A stretch of 7,881 nt of DNA, from contig JAGOIM010000065.1 of assembly GCA_017995665.1 (NCBI GenBank), forward strand, positions 1 to 7,881. Reading direction: 5' to 3'. Positions 5,699-7,881 of this stretch are shown here, piece by piece. A program made the translations under genes and the position numbers. Position 1 is the stretch's first letter, and each line of letters starts with the position of its first letter. The DNA is from Anaerolineaceae bacterium (GTDB lineage Bacteria > Chloroflexota > Anaerolineae > Anaerolineales > Anaerolineaceae). Under the pieces are notes generated by a model. The model worked only from the letters and a program-made list of their open reading frames with translations, made no database searches and had not been told where the DNA came from.

Positions 5699-6781
5699 TT
5701 ATCTCTCCTGTGAATTTAGGATGCTTCTATCAAGCCGTGAAAGTGCGGCATGCATTAGTTTCAAAGTGTTAATTACGTCATCAATCCGAACCAATCCGGC
5801 TGCGGAATGCAAATAGCGTTGCGGCACAGAAACCGAGACACTCGGCACACCGGCACGTGTTTTATGAATCGAACCTGCATCAGTGCCACCCGGTCCAGCC
5901 TGGCGATATTGATAAGGAATGCCTTCGCTCTCAGCGGTCTCGCTCAGCCATTTGATCACGCGGTGATCGCCGATTGTTGCCCCATCCAGCAAATAAATTG
6001 CCGGTCCGCCATCGAGTTTGGTGTTATAACGCGGGTTTTCTTCACCGTCAAAATCGGGCATGTCGTTTGCCGGGGTGGAATCCATCGCGACACCGACTTC
6101 AGGATTGAAATAATATGCCGAAGTCTTTGCGCCGCGCAAGCCTAATTCTTCCTGAACCGTAAAAGCGGCCAGCAAGTCAATGTTTTCGGGAGCATGCTTG
6201 AGCAATTGGATCAAATTGAAGACGCCCAATCGGTCATCCAGAGCCTTTCCGCGCAAACTTGGCCCCAAAACAGCCAGCTTTGTGTCAAAAGTAAGCCTGT
6301 CGCCGATTTCAACCAATTTTGAGCCTCCGGGTCCAAGGTCAACCCGAAGTTGATTAGCTTTCAGTGCCTGCGTTCGCTCTTCACGCGTGGTCAAATGGAT
6401 TGCTTTTGCACCAATGACAGCCGGGATGTGATCTCGGCCGACAATTACCGGTTTTCCGACCAGCTGGCGTGGGTCAACACCACCAACAATCGTGAACTTG
6501 AACAAACCATCGCCATCTTCTTCGGTCAACATCATACCGACTTCGTCCATATGTCCGGCAATCATCACCCGAACACGATCCGAACCGGAGCCTTGGCGGG
6601 TGACCAAAACATTGCCCATCGCATCCGTATGCATCGAATCTTTGAACTCTTCAAGTTCGGCATAAACGATTTCGCGCACTTCTTGTTCATCGCCGGAAAC
6701 CGAAAGAGCATTACTGAGCCTGGAGAGTAAATCCAACTCTTTTTCACCAAACTCGGGAGAGAATTTATTTGTATTGTCCAT
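5699..6781 (-). CDS. M42-family aminopeptidase (second gene of the triplet)
   Basis: This 360-residue M42 metallo-aminopeptidase has an N-terminal extension of about 8 residues compared with its neighbours. The metal site is intact: H77 and D79 (AGHMDEVG), D182 in LDDR, E211 and E212 (TVQEELG), D234 (AMDST), and H325 (RYLHSA). Its GGTDAGS loop starts at residue 298. The segment after D234 (ANDMPDFDGEENPRYNT, residues 238-254) is acidic and longer than in the downstream paralogue, and may shape substrate access at this position. It starts 6 nt after the first M42 gene, with GGGAG about 9 nt upstream inside that gene's end. Substrate preference is unknown. Identity to the downstream M42 is clear through most of the chain, but with many substitutions, so this is not a recent duplication. 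Confidence 0.95.
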   Translation of the reverse strand: MDNTNKFSPEFGEKELDLLSRLSNALSVSGDEQEVREIVYAELEEFKDSMHTDAMGNVLVTRQGSGSDRVRVMIAGHMDEVGMMLTEEDGDGLFKFTIVGGVDPRQLVGKPVIVGRDHIPAVIGAKAIHLTTREERTQALKANQLRVDLGPGGSKLVEIGDRLTFDTKLAVLGPSLRGKALDDRLGVFNLIQLLKHAPENIDLLAAFTVQEELGLRGAKTSAYYFNPEVGVAMDSTPANDMPDFDGEENPRYNTKLDGGPAIYLLDGATIGDHRVIKWLSETAESEGIPYQYRQAGPGGTDAGSIHKTRAGVPSVSVSVPQRYLHSAAGLVRIDDVINTLKLMHAALSRLDRSILNSQER

Positions 6782-6787
6782 TTTCGT

Positions 6788-7858
6788 CTACTCCCATTTC
6801 ACAGTATTCATAAAATCGAGGGGCAAATTGGCAGTAAATTCTGCCATCAATCTGCCGGCTCGCTTAACATCTTTGAGGCTGATAACTTCAACCGGTGTGT
6901 GCATATAGCGCAGCGGAATTCCCAGCTCAACAACCGGAATACCGGCTTGAGCAACCTGAACATCCCAGGCATCCGTTCCGGAACCGGCCGGAGCAAAATC
7001 ACGGGCAGCCGGAATTTCATTTTCATCGGCGCATTCTTTCATTGCTGTGTAAAGCGCCGGATGATCGCAAGAACCCCAGGTGATCGTAATCGTCTTGCCC
7101 ATATCAAACAAAACGCCTTCAGCACCACCGGGACCTTTGGCAAAGGTTACGTCAATCACAATCGCAAAGTCCGGTTGAATGTCGAAAGCGGCGCCCATTG
7201 CCCCAATTCCGCCAACTTCTTCTTGCGAACTTGCCACGGCGATGATATCCCATTCGTGCTTACGGCGGGAGAGAAGATCGAGGGCAATTGTAGTTGCGGC
7301 AACAGAGGCACGGTTATCAAGTGTATGACCGCTAAGCGTACCACCACTCAATTCGCGCGCTTCGGTCGCAAAAGAGATCACATCGCCCACGCGAACCAGC
7401 TCTTCAACTTCGTCCGCACGCAAACCGGTATCGACCAACAAATATTTTTGTGGCAAGGCACCGCTGGCGTCTTTTGGAAGAAGATGTGCCGGGGGCATAA
7501 TCACCATAGCCGGTAATTCAACCGTTTTACCGCTATTGGTAGCATGGACAACAACAAACTGACCGGGCAAAATGCGCGGATCAACGCCACCCACCTGGGT
7601 TATGCGCAAAAAGCCCTGATCAATGCCGGTTACCATCAAACCGATTGCATCCATATGGGCAATAATGGCAACTTTTGGACGCGGTTCAGGACCGCTGCCA
7701 TATTGAATGGCATGTAAACTGCCGTGGCTGTTCACCCAGGTATGGTCACTTAGCTCTTGCCATACCGGAGTGATGACATCACGAATCGGTGCTTCATAGC
7801 CGGATAAACCGGCTGTGGAAATCATCGACTTTAAGAAGGGAAGAATTTCAAAACTCAT
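6788..7858 (-). CDS. M42-family aminopeptidase, divergent member (first gene of the triplet)
   Basis: This 356-residue M42 metallo-aminopeptidase is the most divergent of the three. The ligands remain: H68 and D70 (IAHMDAIG), D181 in LDNR, catalytic E213 and ligand E214 (SQEEVG), D236 (VIDVT), and H320 (RYMHTP). Differences from the other two are AHMDAIG for the usual AH(M/T)DE(I/V)G, DNR for DDR (both are seen in the wider family), GSGTDAW (residues 292-298) for GGTD(A/G), and VNSHGSLHA where the others have TDA(L/M)GN(L/V). These changes near the active site suggest a different substrate range; that is inference. The ATG at 7858 has AAAGAGG 3 nt upstream. It also overlaps by 4 nt a stop codon of an open frame entering from the window edge, so this may not be the first gene of the operon. 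Confidence 0.94.
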   Translation of the reverse strand: MSFEILPFLKSMISTAGLSGYEAPIRDVITPVWQELSDHTWVNSHGSLHAIQYGSGPEPRPKVAIIAHMDAIGLMVTGIDQGFLRITQVGGVDPRILPGQFVVVHATNSGKTVELPAMVIMPPAHLLPKDASGALPQKYLLVDTGLRADEVEELVRVGDVISFATEARELSGGTLSGHTLDNRASVAATTIALDLLSRRKHEWDIIAVASSQEEVGGIGAMGAAFDIQPDFAIVIDVTFAKGPGGAEGVLFDMGKTITITWGSCDHPALYTAMKECADENEIPAARDFAPAGSGTDAWDVQVAQAGIPVVELGIPLRYMHTPVEVISLKDVKRAGRLMAEFTANLPLDFMNTVKWE

Positions 7859-7881
7859 AAGCCTCTTTCATGGAATAGGAT
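7855..7881 (-). CDS. Possible 3' end of an upstream gene, overlapping the M42 start
   Basis: Reading leftward from the window edge, one frame is open for eight codons (ILFHERGL) and stops at TGA (7855-7857), sharing ATGA with the first M42 gene. Such 4-nt overlaps are common inside operons, and one is seen elsewhere in this operon (3333-3336). Eight codons are far too few to prove coding, and one open frame of this length is expected by chance. Confidence 0.2.
   Translation of the reverse strand: MLFHERGL

Noticed and set aside
5143..6250. Near-identical DNA stretches between two M42 genes, such as CGGTCATCCAG near 5187 and 6232, considered as repeats
   Set aside because: They coincide with the conserved LDDR active-site segment and reflect shared ancestry of coding sequence, not a separate repeat element.
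6899..7516. Plus-strand open frame of 205 codons opposite the first M42 gene
   Set aside because: It is fully antisense to a complete M42 enzyme. Long antisense frames are common opposite conserved coding sequence, and no family features are seen.

Overview
The window looks like a piece of a Chloroflexota (Anaerolineae-type) chromosome. This is an inference from style and gene content: moderate GC, tightly packed genes, a secreted lipoprotein with a Pro/Thr/Glu/Ala-rich linker, and amino-acid and peptide catabolism genes. No rRNA or other phylogenetic marker is present, so the assignment is tentative.

Plus strand, 1-1064: the 3' end of urocanate hydratase (hutU, histidine degradation) is followed by two small membrane-anchored proteins. 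The first starts 7 nt after hutU and the second overlaps the first by 14 nt. These two proteins align to each other along most of their length and look like an old tandem duplication of unknown function. The run ends in a convergent intergenic region (1065-1211) rich in inverted repeats. A clear plus-strand intrinsic terminator (about 1216-1243) lies inside the 3' coding end of the opposing gene.

Minus strand, 7858 down to 1212: seven genes are packed head to tail with gaps of 6, 1, 34, -4, 6 and 1 nt, consistent with one operon. In transcription order they are three different M42-family metallo-aminopeptidases, a solute-binding lipoprotein, a small protein with two membrane segments, an M24-family Xaa-Pro-type peptidase, and a glyoxalase-II-like metallo-beta-lactamase-fold hydrolase. 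All three M42 proteins, the M24 protein and the MBL protein keep their metal-binding residues, so all look catalytically competent. An open frame running in from the window edge overlaps the first M42 start by 4 nt, so the operon may begin further upstream.

Read together, the region suggests a peptide- and amino-acid-fermenting lifestyle. Peptides would be trimmed by complementary aminopeptidases (M42) and a proline-directed peptidase (M24), and histidine would be degraded by the Hut route. No ABC permease or ATPase accompanies the binding protein within the window. The most unusual items are the M42 triplet, the paired small membrane proteins after hutU, and the lipoprotein/two-TM protein pair. 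I see no CRISPR array, tRNA, rRNA, transposase or phage gene.
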